From Pseudogemmobacter faecipullorum (GTDB taxonomy: Bacteria; Pseudomonadota; Alphaproteobacteria; Rhodobacterales; Rhodobacteraceae), in NCBI RefSeq assembly GCF_020539525.1, contig NZ_JACDXX010000003.1:248001-312000 (forward strand): a DNA stretch of 64,000 nt, given 5' to 3'. Shown piece after piece: positions 9,732 through 17,827 of this stretch. Numbering within the stretch: the stretch's first letter is position 1; every line of letters begins with the position of its first letter. Both the position numbers and the translations under genes were made by a program. The notes below the pieces were generated by a model. That model did not search any database. It was not told the DNA's origin and worked only from the letters and a program-made list of their open reading frames with translations.

Positions 9732-9790
9732 CGGCCTGGCCGACAACAGGCCGGGCCAGGGTGCCTGATCTGATCGGCTGGTAAAATCTG

Positions 9791-9821
9791 AAAAGCGCGG
9801 CAGTGTATCTGCCGCGCTTTT
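9791..9821 (+). terminator. Rho-independent terminator after lon
   Basis: Perfect 13-bp stem, AAAAGCGCGGCAG with CTGCCGCGCTTTT, loop TGTAT, with the T-run forming the stem base. It lies about 60 bp after the lon stop. Confidence 0.85.
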
Positions 9822-9915
9822 ATATTGGCCAGAGGCATTCCGATTTGATTTGCCAGGATCCTGGGCGCGGGTGCAGGCTGCGCTGCGGGCAGGGGCCTGG
9901 TGCAGAGGGGATGAT

Positions 9916-10287
9916 ATGGCGGGTAAAAAGACATCTGGCGCGGCCGGGGCTTGGGCGAAAGAACAGGGCGCAAAAGCTGCAGACAGCACGCCGGAAGCGG
10001 CGGAGGGCGGGCTGCGGCTCAAGGAACTGATCGACATGGTCAGCCAGGGCCGCAGTGGTGCCGGAAAGAAAACCGCGCGCGAGGTGACCGAGGCGGTGCT
10101 GGCCGAAATCGGCGCGGCGCTTGATCGGGGTGATGCGGTAAACCTCGCCGGGCTGGGGAAGTTCAGAGAGGTGAAACGCACTGAGAAATCCGGTGGCACA
10201 TTGCTGACGCTGAAGTTGAAAAGATCTGCACCAGGAAAATTAAAAGAGGCGAAAGAAGGGGTTGCGCAGGACGACGCGCCTGGCTAA
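9916..10287 (+). CDS. HU/IHF-family DNA-binding protein with N-terminal extension
   Basis: 123 residues when started at ATG 9916, which has an AGAGGGG ribosome site. After a charged, Ala/Lys-rich lead of about 35 residues comes the HU/IHF fold (about 36-105): LRLKELIDMVSQ, KKTAREVTEAVLAEIGAALDRGDAVNLAGLGKFREVKR. HU proteins bend DNA and organise the nucleoid. The usual long arm with its RxGRNP signature is not present; TEKSGGTLLTLKLKRS takes its place, so this is a divergent HU-like protein rather than canonical HupB. Confidence 0.8.
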   Translation: MAGKKTSGAAGAWAKEQGAKAADSTPEAAEGGLRLKELIDMVSQGRSGAGKKTAREVTEAVLAEIGAALDRGDAVNLAGLGKFREVKRTEKSGGTLLTLKLKRSAPGKLKEAKEGVAQDDAPG

Positions 10288-10299
10288 AAGCCCCTCATC

Positions 10300-10374
10300 G
10301 GGCGATTAGCTCAGCGGTAGAGCGCTTCGTTCACATCGAAGATGTCAGCGGTTCAAATCCGTTATCGCCCACCA
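10300..10374 (+). tRNA. tRNA-Val (CAC)
   Basis: 75-nt cloverleaf with encoded CCA. The acceptor GGGCGAT pairs with ATCGCCC, and the anticodon arm CTTCG-TTCACAT-CGAAG gives CAC. The T arm is GGTTCAAATCC. Confidence 0.95.
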
Positions 10375-10386
10375 TCTATTCAGTTG

Positions 10387-10416
10387 AAAAGCCTCGGTTT
10401 CGCACCGGGGCTTTTT
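10387..10416 (+). terminator. Terminator after tRNA-Val(CAC)
   Basis: AAAAGCCTCGGT pairs with ACCGGGGCTTTTT (one mismatch/wobble) 13 nt after the tRNA. Confidence 0.75.
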
Positions 10417-10948
10417 GATGTTAAAAGGTGCCCCCGGGTTCATTGAACCTGCTTCCCGGCATGAAGCCTGACAAATCCAGCCCTTCGGCGGTATCGGTCA
10501 GGTGAGCCGGGGCAAACCGGCCAGCATCATCATCGCCATCCGCCAGATGACGGCTTATGTGAAGGGCTACGGCGCAGGCCAGGGCCCGTTCGAACCGGGT
10601 GACGGCAATGTAACGCCACGACTGGCTGAACCCGGGCCTGCTCCGGTGTTCTGACATCATTGTGCTGGGAAAAGCGGGCGTGACCGGCTCTGGCTGCTGC
10701 GCTCTGGTCCCGCGGGAGGGGGTGGCCGCCCGGGAAACGCCGTGGCCGGGAGGTCTGGTACCGGCGTTCTGGTGCCGGGCGGGCAGGTCCGGGCGATCCT
10801 TGGGGCAGGCGGTGCCTTGCTGAGATCGGTAATCAGCATCGGTTTACCCTCTGTCATCCCCCGGCGGCAGCAGGAGGGGCTCCCTGTGGGCGCGCCGGCA
10901 GGGGCAGGGTATGCGCCCGGAGCACGGGTCCGGGCGCTTTGGGCCGGG
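10417..10948. other. 530-bp region without a confident gene
   Basis: Short overlapping frames exist on both strands, for instance a 79-codon minus-strand frame ending at 10421 and a 50-codon plus-strand GTG frame at 10502-10654. Neither shows a recognisable domain or a convincing ribosome site. It may contain a decayed gene. Confidence 0.4.
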
Positions 10949-11119
10949 TCAGCCGCCCGCCGCTGCCGCAGCCACGGTTGCCGCTCCGGCCGCAACCGCG
11001 CCGATCACCGCAATGGTGCCTGCGGTCTTTGCGCCGGTATTGGCAGTATCGGCGACCTTGTCAGCGGTGCTGCAGGCGGCCAGCGGGGCAATCAGGGCGA
11101 GGGCGAAAAGAATTTTCAT
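10949..11119 (-). CDS. Small secreted lipoprotein of unknown function
   Basis: 56 residues: MKILFALALIAPLAACSTAD followed by a Gly/Ala/Val-rich tail. The signal peptide ends in a perfect lipobox L-A-A-C with Cys16 as the lipidation site; Ser at +2 favours outer-membrane sorting in the E. coli rule. The mature part (about 40 residues) holds one hydrophobic stretch (TIAVIGAVAAGAATVAAAAAGG) that could be a glycine-zipper-like helix. The size resembles entericidin-like lipoproteins, but no family is assigned. The frame is clean from ATG to TGA. Confidence 0.7.
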   Translation of the reverse strand: MKILFALALIAPLAACSTADKVADTANTGAKTAGTIAVIGAVAAGAATVAAAAAGG

Positions 11120-11529
11120 GTTTGATTCTCATTGGTTGCAGTATTCGCTCACAGATACTCCCGCAGGCTGCAACGCAAGCGCTATCCCAGGCCTGGGGGC
11201 CATCTCTTCACCTGATGGGGTGGCGGAAGATGGCGCAGGCTTCAGCGAGGGCCTCTGCTCATGGCGCCAAGGGCTGCGAAGCTATGCGCGCGGTCAGCGG
11301 ATCAGGGGGCAGGTGCGCGGCTGAGTAAGTAACTGTCCCTGCGGTAAAGGGGCTGCAAGCGGTGGCAGGGGGTAATTTTGCAAAGCCCGGCACTCCCCTT
11401 ACCAGAGGGGGGCGGGGCTGCCGCAGCGCCGGGCCGTAAGGCCTGGCTGTTTTAACCAGCGGGTCTCTATTCACCGCCGCAGATTGTGCCAGAGCGACAG
11501 GCATTGCCTGCCCCCGCTCTGGCGGCGCG
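11120..11529. other. 410-bp intergenic region with a long inverted repeat
   Basis: No supported gene. Just downstream of the cytochrome c stop there is a stem GCCAGAGCG (11488-11496) with CGCTCTGGC (11515-11523) and an inner AGGC-ATT-GCCT hairpin. There is no U-run on the cytochrome strand, so it is a 3' hairpin rather than a clear intrinsic terminator. Confidence 0.45.
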
Positions 11530-11982
11530 TCAGTTGATGCCGTTGGCGCGTTGCAGCTCGCGGATATAGGCGATGATCAGGGCGATCTCATCCTCCGAGG
11601 GCGCAGGCACAACCGGAGGCATGTCGCCGAACTGCCAGTGATGCGCCCGCACGCCCTGTTTCACCGCCCGGACGAAGGATAGATCGCCGTGATGCGAGGG
11701 TTCATAGATCACATGCACCAGCGGCGGCGCGGTATCGGCCTGGCCTGCCGCATTCACGCCATGGCATGAGGCGCAGAACTGGTTGTAGGCGGCCTCGCCG
11801 GCTTCCGCCGCAGCAGAAAGACGCGCGGGGATGCGGAGATCGACAAGGCGGCTGGCGGGCGCTGGCCTGCCGGATTGCGCCATGGCCTGAGGCGCAGACC
11901 CGTCGGTGCGAAGCAGCAGAAAAGCCGCGCCAGCCGCGACGGCGCCGGAAACCAGTGCTGCGGCAATAATTGATTTTTTCAT
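11530..11982 (-). CDS. Periplasmic c-type cytochrome (single heme)
   Basis: 150 residues. ATG at 11982 is preferred over one 14 codons upstream because a good ribosome site (CGAGGGCAG) precedes it and it gives a clean signal or anchor sequence, MKKSIIAAALVSGAVAAGAAFLLL. The mature domain carries heme-binding CASCHG and a likely Met axial ligand in FGDMPPVV. The pattern is a class I cytochrome c with a C-terminal helix (EDEIALIIAYIRELQRANG), an electron carrier in the periplasm. The partner is unknown; no oxidase or dehydrogenase is adjacent. Confidence 0.88.
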   Translation of the reverse strand: MKKSIIAAALVSGAVAAGAAFLLLRTDGSAPQAMAQSGRPAPASRLVDLRIPARLSAAAEAGEAAYNQFCASCHGVNAAGQADTAPPLVHVIYEPSHHGDLSFVRAVKQGVRAHHWQFGDMPPVVPAPSEDEIALIIAYIRELQRANGIN

Positions 11983-12200
11983 AATCTGCCCTCGTGAAAG
12001 ACGAAATCCAGTCTGCCGGTTCATAGACCAGAGCGGGCCGGGATCACAGCGGTGCAGGGCGAGGTCACCGGCACGTGAACGTGTTCAGCCGGGCGCTTCG
12101 GCCAGAACAGGCGGCCAGGGCAGGCCGGGGACAGATGCGGCAATGACAAAAGCGCAGCTGAGGGCTGCGCGCGGTATTACGGATCTGTTTTTATGAGGAT

Positions 12201-12275
<75 letters not shown>

Positions 12276-12348
12276 ATCCTGAAGTTCAGATCTGGTCTGA
12301 GCTTCGTATTACGGTTATCCAATCAGACCCTGCACTTGCAGAGAAGAT

Positions 12349-12423
<75 letters not shown>

Positions 12424-12435
12424 ACCGTGAGCGGG

Positions 12436-12464
12436 TATTTACATAAGGGGTCCGGGGGCTGCAA
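12436..12464 (-). promoter_or_regulatory. Promoter of the tRNA-Gln pair
   Basis: On the minus strand, TTGCAG and TAAATA separated by exactly 17 bp, ending 12 bp before the mature tRNA 5' end: a good sigma-70 arrangement. Confidence 0.65.
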
Positions 12465-12496
12465 GGGGGGGATGAGAAAAAAACAGGAGTTTTCAA

Positions 12497-13678
12497 ATGG
12501 CTCTCACCTTTGACGTGGTGGTGCTGGGGGCTGGCGCTGCCGGAATGATGGCGGCGATTGAGGCGGGTCGGCGCGGCAGGCGGGTGTTGCTGATCGATCA
12601 CGCTGCAAAAGCAGGAGAAAAGATCCGCATCTCGGGCGGCGGGCGCTGCAACTTTACCAATACCGGCATCGAGGCCTCGCGCTTTCTCGGCGCCAATCCG
12701 CGTTTCGCGCTGTCGGCGCTGAAGCGGTTTTCGCAATGGGATTTCATCGAGCGGATCAATCGCGCCGGCATTGCCTGGCATGAAAAGACCCTCGGGCAGC
12801 TGTTTTGCGATGGTTCGGCAAAGCAGATCGTCGACTGGCTGCTGGCAGAGCTGCGCGATTCGGGGGTGGAATTGTGGCTGGGCTGCGAGCCGGGTGAGAT
12901 TTCACGCGATTCGCAGGGCTTCCGAATCACCACCAATCGCGGGCTGCAAAGCTGCGAATCACTGATTCTCGCCACCGGAGGCAAATCGATCCCGAAAATG
13001 GGGGCAACCGGCTATGGCTATAAAATCGCACGCGATTTTGGCCTCGCAGTGACCGAGACCCGGCCCGCTCTGGTGCCGCTGACCTTTGCCGAGCAGGAGC
13101 TGGACTGGATCAGGCCGCTGGCCGGGGTGGCGCTGCCGGTGCGAATCGCTGCCGGTAAGACCCGGTTCGATGAGGCGATGCTGTTCACCCATCGTGGCCT
13201 CTCCGGTCCGGCGGTGCTGCAGATCTCAAGCTACTGGCGCGAGGGCGAGGCGGTCTCGGTCGATCTGCTGCCGGGCGGGGATCCGGCCGGGATGCTGAAG
13301 GCCTTCAAGAAACAGAACGGCGCGGCCGGTATCGGCACGGCTCTGGCCAGTTTCCTGCCCGAGCGCCTTGCGAAACATCTGGCACAGCGCCTCGGGCCGG
13401 TGCGGCCACTGGCCGAACTGTCGGGCGAGGAGCTGGAGCGGATCGGGGCGGGGCTGCGCGACTGGCGGCTGATGCCGGTGGGCAGCGAGGGCTACCGCAC
13501 CGCTGAGGTCACTTTGGGCGGCGTCGATACCGATGGGCTGGATGCGAAGACCCTGCAGGCCAAGGCGGTGCCTGGCCTGTTTGTGGTGGGCGAGCTGGTT
13601 GATATCACCGGCTGGCTCGGCGGCTATAACTTCCAGTGGGCCTGGTCCTCGGGCTGGGCGGCGGGCCAGGTGGCCTGA
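12497..13678 (+). CDS. NAD(P)/FAD-dependent oxidoreductase, BaiN/YhiN (HI0933) family
   Basis: 393 residues. The N-terminal Rossmann FAD site is VVVLGAGAAGMMAAIEAGRRG, followed by the family hallmark ISGGGRCNFTN, the internal ATGGKSIPKMGATGYGY segment, and a C-terminal FAD motif FVVGELVDITGWLGGYNFQWAWSSG. Members include BaiN, linked to bile-acid reduction, and many uncharacterised flavoproteins; the physiological substrate in this organism is unknown. It runs convergently with the capsule-export pair. Confidence 0.88.
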   Translation: MALTFDVVVLGAGAAGMMAAIEAGRRGRRVLLIDHAAKAGEKIRISGGGRCNFTNTGIEASRFLGANPRFALSALKRFSQWDFIERINRAGIAWHEKTLGQLFCDGSAKQIVDWLLAELRDSGVELWLGCEPGEISRDSQGFRITTNRGLQSCESLILATGGKSIPKMGATGYGYKIARDFGLAVTETRPALVPLTFAEQELDWIRPLAGVALPVRIAAGKTRFDEAMLFTHRGLSGPAVLQISSYWREGEAVSVDLLPGGDPAGMLKAFKKQNGAAGIGTALASFLPERLAKHLAQRLGPVRPLAELSGEELERIGAGLRDWRLMPVGSEGYRTAEVTLGGVDTDGLDAKTLQAKAVPGLFVVGELVDITGWLGGYNFQWAWSSGWAAGQVA

Positions 13679-13727
13679 TCCCCTGGCTCTGCGGCGCGGC
13701 GCAGGGGATCAGGCCGCGCCGCAGAGC
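13674..13727. repeat. Interlocked pair of perfect inverted repeats
   Basis: Order A-B-A'-B'. A (13674-13685, CCTGATCCCCTG) pairs perfectly with A' (13702-13713), and B (13686-13700, GCTCTGCGGCGCGGC) pairs perfectly with B' (13713-13727). A adjoins B directly, and A' and B' share one base. RNA could fold into either hairpin or an H-type pseudoknot. It overlaps the BaiN stop codon and lies between convergent genes. Confidence 0.8.
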
Positions 13728-13732
13728 AGGCT

Positions 13733-15526
13733 TTACGAGGAGACCTGTTCGCGCAGGATCGCCACCGTCATCGAGATCATCAGATAGATCCCGAGCAGGA
13801 TCAGCATGGTCACCAGGGTGTTTTCAAACACTTTGGGATAAGAGGGCAGATCGGGCGCGATCGGCGAAACCGAGGTCGAGAGATAGCGGGTCTGGCGATT
13901 GGCCTCGATGCGCGAGTTTTCCATCGCCTGCAGCGACTGCGCCAGGATCATCTGCCGGGTCTCGACATCGGCCTGGGCGACCAGCAGCTGGCCCTGGATC
14001 TGCGCCAGCGAGGTCGAGCCATCCTCACCTTCGGTCAGGCGTTTGCGCAGCAGCGAGATTTCATTCTCCAGAATGGTGATCCGCCGTCGCACCGGCTCGA
14101 TCCGGGCCGGATTGGGGGTGGCATTGCCCTCCATCTGGGCGAGCGCCAGCTTTTCCTGGATCAGCTGGGTATCCAGCGCCGAGATCTGCTGGGTCAGCAG
14201 CGACAGCTCGGCCTCGGAGGACAGGATCTTGAACCGCTCCTGCAGCGCCACCACCCGCTCCTGGGCGGCAACCACCGCCGCCTCGGCCTCGACATAGCTC
14301 TCGCGCGCGCCGCGCATCGCATCCGCGCGCAGCCGCTGGGTCAGCTGGTCGACCTGGCCCTCGGCATAAGAGATCAGCTGCTCGGACCATTTCACCGAAA
14401 TTTCGGGATCGGGCGCGATCACTTCCATGCGGATGATGCCCTCCGAAGGGTCGTATGAGATTTTCAGATGGCTGCGATAGAGCTTATATCCGGCGTCAAA
14501 AGCGGCATCGGGTGCGAGGCGCAGCACCGGATCGATATTGTCGCCGGTGAAATAGCGCCGGAAGCCGACATCGGCCTCGAGCCGCTGCATCGCCTCACGC
14601 GACTGCAGATAGCCCTGGACCGCAATCGAATCCTGCGAAGTGGCCATAGAAGTGCCCTGCAGCAGCCCGCCCATACCACCTGCCGCCATCGGGCTTTCCG
14701 CCATCTGCACGGCAAATTCGGATTTGGTGCCATATTGCCGGGTGGCCACCGAGGCGAAATACCAGCCGGTGAACAGGGTCGGCAGCAGGACGAACATGAA
14801 AAGCCGCATGAACAGCAGCGAGAGTTTGCGCCGCCGCCGCCGGGCAATATCCTGCTGCATGCGCCGGATCTCAGCGGCATGGTTTACCTCGGCGCGGGCC
14901 TCGGGCGAGGGCGTGGCGGCCCCGGGCCTGATGGGCTGCGGCAGTCGCTGTGGCTCGCCGTTCAGGGCGGTCAGGGCGCGGCTCTGCCCCTCGGGGCTGG
15001 CCGCCGGGTCAGGCCGGGCCGCCCCGGACGCCCCGGTCGCGCTGCTTTCCTCTGGCTCGACCATATCGAGCATCGCGCCGCGCTGGAACGGATCGATCCC
15101 GGCCTGACGCAGCAGGCGAACGGCGTCGATATCCGAGGCGGCGCTGATCTCATGGCGCTGCGCCACCCGCCGGGCATTGCGCAGCTGCCGCCCGGTCAGC
15201 CCCTCGGCGCGGATCGCCTCGAGCGCGGCGGCAATCTGCCCCGGATCGCGGGCCGGTGTATCAGGGCTGGCGGCAGCCTCAGCCGGGGGGGCGGGTGCCG
15301 CGGCCGGGCTGGTCTGGCTGCTCTGACCGGCGGTGGCAAAGCCTTCCGGGCCGAAACCATCCTCGTCATTGTCAAACAGTAAAGGCTCAGCGCTGGCAGC
15401 GGCGGGCGCGGCAGCTGCGGCCGCCGCCGTGCCGGTTTTGGCGCGGCGCTCAATACGCATCGCGGGCCGGGCAGTGACGGGATCGCGGCCGCGGATATTA
15501 TAGCGTACGGCCTTAAGCATAATCAT
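13733..15526 (-). CDS. Capsule polysaccharide export inner-membrane protein (KpsE/BexC-like)
   Basis: About 597 residues from ATG 15526 (or 595 from ATG 15520). This is longer than typical KpsE (about 380) because of a roughly 230-residue Ala/Pro/Glu-rich cytoplasmic N-terminal extension. Then come a membrane helix (LLFMRLFMFVLLPTLFTGWYFASV), a periplasmic region with a long coiled coil (EAEAAVVAAQERVVALQERF to LAQIQGQLLVAQADVETRQ), and a second membrane helix at the C-terminus (FENTLVTMLILLGIYLMISMTVAIL), the PCP-type topology. It would couple the ABC exporter to an outer-membrane channel. It overlaps the 3' end of the kpsT-like gene by a few bases. kpsM, kpsD and glycosyltransferases are not in the window. 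Confidence 0.85.
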   Translation of the reverse strand: MIMLKAVRYNIRGRDPVTARPAMRIERRAKTGTAAAAAAAPAAASAEPLLFDNDEDGFGPEGFATAGQSSQTSPAAAPAPPAEAAASPDTPARDPGQIAAALEAIRAEGLTGRQLRNARRVAQRHEISAASDIDAVRLLRQAGIDPFQRGAMLDMVEPEESSATGASGAARPDPAASPEGQSRALTALNGEPQRLPQPIRPGAATPSPEARAEVNHAAEIRRMQQDIARRRRRKLSLLFMRLFMFVLLPTLFTGWYFASVATRQYGTKSEFAVQMAESPMAAGGMGGLLQGTSMATSQDSIAVQGYLQSREAMQRLEADVGFRRYFTGDNIDPVLRLAPDAAFDAGYKLYRSHLKISYDPSEGIIRMEVIAPDPEISVKWSEQLISYAEGQVDQLTQRLRADAMRGARESYVEAEAAVVAAQERVVALQERFKILSSEAELSLLTQQISALDTQLIQEKLALAQMEGNATPNPARIEPVRRRITILENEISLLRKRLTEGEDGSTSLAQIQGQLLVAQADVETRQMILAQSLQAMENSRIEANRQTRYLSTSVSPIAPDLPSYPKVFENTLVTMLILLGIYLMISMTVAILREQVSS

Positions 15527-16172
15527 AGAGGCGTTTCGCTTCTTCGAGAGTGTCGAACATATAAAGCTGGCCATTGCGCAGTACCGCCGCCTGGCGGCAG
15601 AATTTCTGCAGGGTCTGCGGCGAATGCGACACCACCACTACGGTGGCATTCCTCAGCCGCTCGCGCAGCAAAGTGCCGGCCTTGCGGTTAAACTCAATAT
15701 CATTGGTCGAGGGCATGCCCTCATCAATCAGATAAATATCGAAATCCAGCGCCAGCAGCAGCGCGAAATTGAACCTCGAGCGCATGCCCGAGGAATAGGT
15801 GGCCAGCGGCATTTCGAAATATTCGCCAAGGCCACAGACCCAGCGGCAGAAACTTTCGACATAATCGGGATCCAGCCCGTAGAGCCGGGCAATGTAGCGG
15901 CTGTTCTCGAGTGCCGACATTTTGCCATTCACCCCGCCCATGAACCCCAGCGGGAATGAGACGCGGCAGGTTTTGCTGATCCGGCCCTCATCGGGTTTTT
16001 CCAGCCCGGCCATCATCTGAATCAGTGTGGTCTTGCCGGTGCCATTGGGGGCGAGAATGCCCAGCGAGGTGCCAAGCTCAACCCGGAAAGAGGCGCGGTC
16101 AAGGATCACTTTGCGCCGGGTGCCGGTCCAGAAAGATTTTGAGACCTGGTCAAATTCGATCATCGCGCCCAT
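15513..16172 (-). CDS. Capsule polysaccharide ABC exporter ATPase (KpsT-like)
   Basis: About 219 residues, the normal length for KpsT/BexA ATPases. It has a degenerate-start Walker A (GILAPNGTGKTT), the polysaccharide-exporter signature YSSGMRSRFNFAL in place of LSGGQ, Walker B DIYLIDEGM, and the switch histidine in VVVSHS. It powers export of capsular polysaccharide with a KpsM-type permease. ATG codons at 16172 and 16163 and a GTG at 16175 are possible starts. No permease gene is adjacent; the preceding gene is an antiporter. Confidence 0.88.
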   Translation of the reverse strand: MGAMIEFDQVSKSFWTGTRRKVILDRASFRVELGTSLGILAPNGTGKTTLIQMMAGLEKPDEGRISKTCRVSFPLGFMGGVNGKMSALENSRYIARLYGLDPDYVESFCRWVCGLGEYFEMPLATYSSGMRSRFNFALLLALDFDIYLIDEGMPSTNDIEFNRKAGTLLRERLRNATVVVVSHSPQTLQKFCRQAAVLRNGQLYMFDTLEEAKRLYDYA

Positions 16173-16301
16173 CACCCGGATTACACAAAGCCACGCCGCA
16201 GCCTAACAGCTACATGGCAGTGACAACAGAGCGCAGCCGGGGCGGTGCCTGTTGTCTTCAGCCGGTGATGACGGGGAAATCTGGCTGAAGTTTGGCGCAG
16301 A

Positions 16302-17528
16302 TCAGCTGTTCGCGGGGCGATGGCGCGGCATAAGACGCGCCAGCAGCACCGCCAGCGGACCGGCCAGCAGGCTGATCGCCATACCCATCCGCGCCGCCTC
16401 ACGCATCAGCCCGCCCGGCAGCGAGGCCTCAATCGCCACCGCAGGTACGGTAAAGCCCATCGAGAGCAGAAGGATCGCCAGCGGCAGATCGCGCCGCGCG
16501 AGGCCACGCGGCAGCCGCGCGCCAAAGGCGCTGGCCAAAGCGATCAGGGCGAGGATCATGCCAAGCGGGCGGCCGAGCCACAGGCTGCCCAGCATGACCA
16601 GAGTGGTGGGGGCGAAAGCGGCAAAATCGATGCCGCCCCGGATCAGTCCGAACAGAAACAGGATCACCATCACCGGCCAGATCAGCAGGCGCACCAGCCG
16701 GTTCAGCGGATCGATCAGGAAGCTCTCGGCCTCGGCAAAAAGCCCAAAACTGCGCTCGGCATGGGCAATGGCCGGGATCAGCGGCAAGAGCCCGAGCGAA
16801 GCGGGCATGCCCGCCGCCGCCACGCCAAACCAGCACAAAGCGCCCGCGACCAGGCAGGGCAGCAGGCTCTGCCCGGCGCGGCGCGCCCGTTCCGACAGGC
16901 CAGGGCCGGGCAGGCGGCCATAGCGGTGATGCAGCAGCAGCCCCGCGCCAAGCGGCAGCAGCAGCCACAACAGCCGCAGATTAAGCTCGGCCTTGCTGAA
17001 CCCCAGCAGCAGCAGCGCGAAAATATCGGTGGCAATGGCGATCAGCATCACCAGATGCAGCGCCGGGCGCGAGCCGAAGACCGCGCGGCCAAACAGACAG
17101 ACCAGCAGCGCATCGGTGCCAAGCGGCGCGGTCCAGCCGCCGCCGGGCACCGCCTCCTCGGCGGTCTCGATCAGCAGCGAGAGCAAAAGCCAGGCCAGCG
17201 CCGCCCCGGCGAGGCCGCCAAAGCTCAGCCCCATCGGCAGGAAGGCGCGTTTGCCGGCCAGCGCGCCGCGCTCCAGCACCATGGCCTCCCACAGCTCTTT
17301 GCCGATGACAAAGAAGAACAGCGCCATCAGCATATCGGTGACGATCATGAAGGCGGTCAGCGAGACCGTGCCCTGCCAGATCCAGCCCGGCAGCACCAGA
17401 TCGGCAATGCGCCATTCGATGAAATCGTAATAGCTTGCCGGATCGGCATTGACCCAGAGCGTGGCGAGCAGAACACCTGCGAGCAAAGCCAGCGCGAAGG
17501 AGCGGACATGGGGCGAGATTCTGTACAT
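16302..17528 (-). CDS. Divergent NhaA-family Na+/H+ antiporter
   Basis: 408 residues with about 11-12 hydrophobic segments and NhaA-like order: FFFVIGKELWEAMV (canonical FFFLVGLEVKRE), GWTAPLGTDALLV (canonical GWAIP.ATDIAFA), then AIATDIFALLLLGF where canonical NhaA has the tandem aspartates of IDDLGAI. By this alignment the counterpart of E. coli D133 is kept (about D139), D163 is replaced by Thr (about T167) and D164 is kept (about D168). NhaA exports Na+ for protons at alkaline pH; loss of one aspartate may alter stoichiometry or ion. The frame begins with TTG at 17534, but ATG at 17528 is the more likely start. Confidence 0.75.
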   Translation of the reverse strand: MYRISPHVRSFALALLAGVLLATLWVNADPASYYDFIEWRIADLVLPGWIWQGTVSLTAFMIVTDMLMALFFFVIGKELWEAMVLERGALAGKRAFLPMGLSFGGLAGAALAWLLLSLLIETAEEAVPGGGWTAPLGTDALLVCLFGRAVFGSRPALHLVMLIAIATDIFALLLLGFSKAELNLRLLWLLLPLGAGLLLHHRYGRLPGPGLSERARRAGQSLLPCLVAGALCWFGVAAAGMPASLGLLPLIPAIAHAERSFGLFAEAESFLIDPLNRLVRLLIWPVMVILFLFGLIRGGIDFAAFAPTTLVMLGSLWLGRPLGMILALIALASAFGARLPRGLARRDLPLAILLLSMGFTVPAVAIEASLPGGLMREAARMGMAISLLAGPLAVLLARLMPRHRPANS

Positions 17529-17827
17529 CGGCAACCATCAGCAACCGGAGAGGACTTTTCCCGGGCTTAGACCAGCGGCCTGAGCACGGGCAACTGAGCC
17601 GGTGGGATTGTTCGGCCCTGTTGCAGCGGGGTCGCGGTCGGCGCGCAGCTGCCGGGGCAGGTGCGTTGCCCCGGACAGGCGGCTTTGCCGCGCCGGGCTG
17701 ATTTTCGGGCCTGGGGCAGGGTCTGAATAAAGGTATGGGGCCTGAAACAAGCGGGCCGGGCTGGCGGGGGGCGCGCGCGTGCGGCCTGGGCTTTGTCAGG
17801 CAGCCTCGCCGCGCTATATATCTTGCC

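Noticed and set aside
6195-10199. 1334-codon minus-strand open frame antisense to tgt, lon and the HU-like gene
   Set aside because: A shadow frame created by high GC at third codon positions; the opposite strand encodes clear tgt and lon.
10421-10660. 79-codon minus-strand ORF and an overlapping plus-strand GTG ORF of 50 codons
   Set aside because: No domain, no ribosome site and mutually overlapping frames; kept only as an unassigned region.
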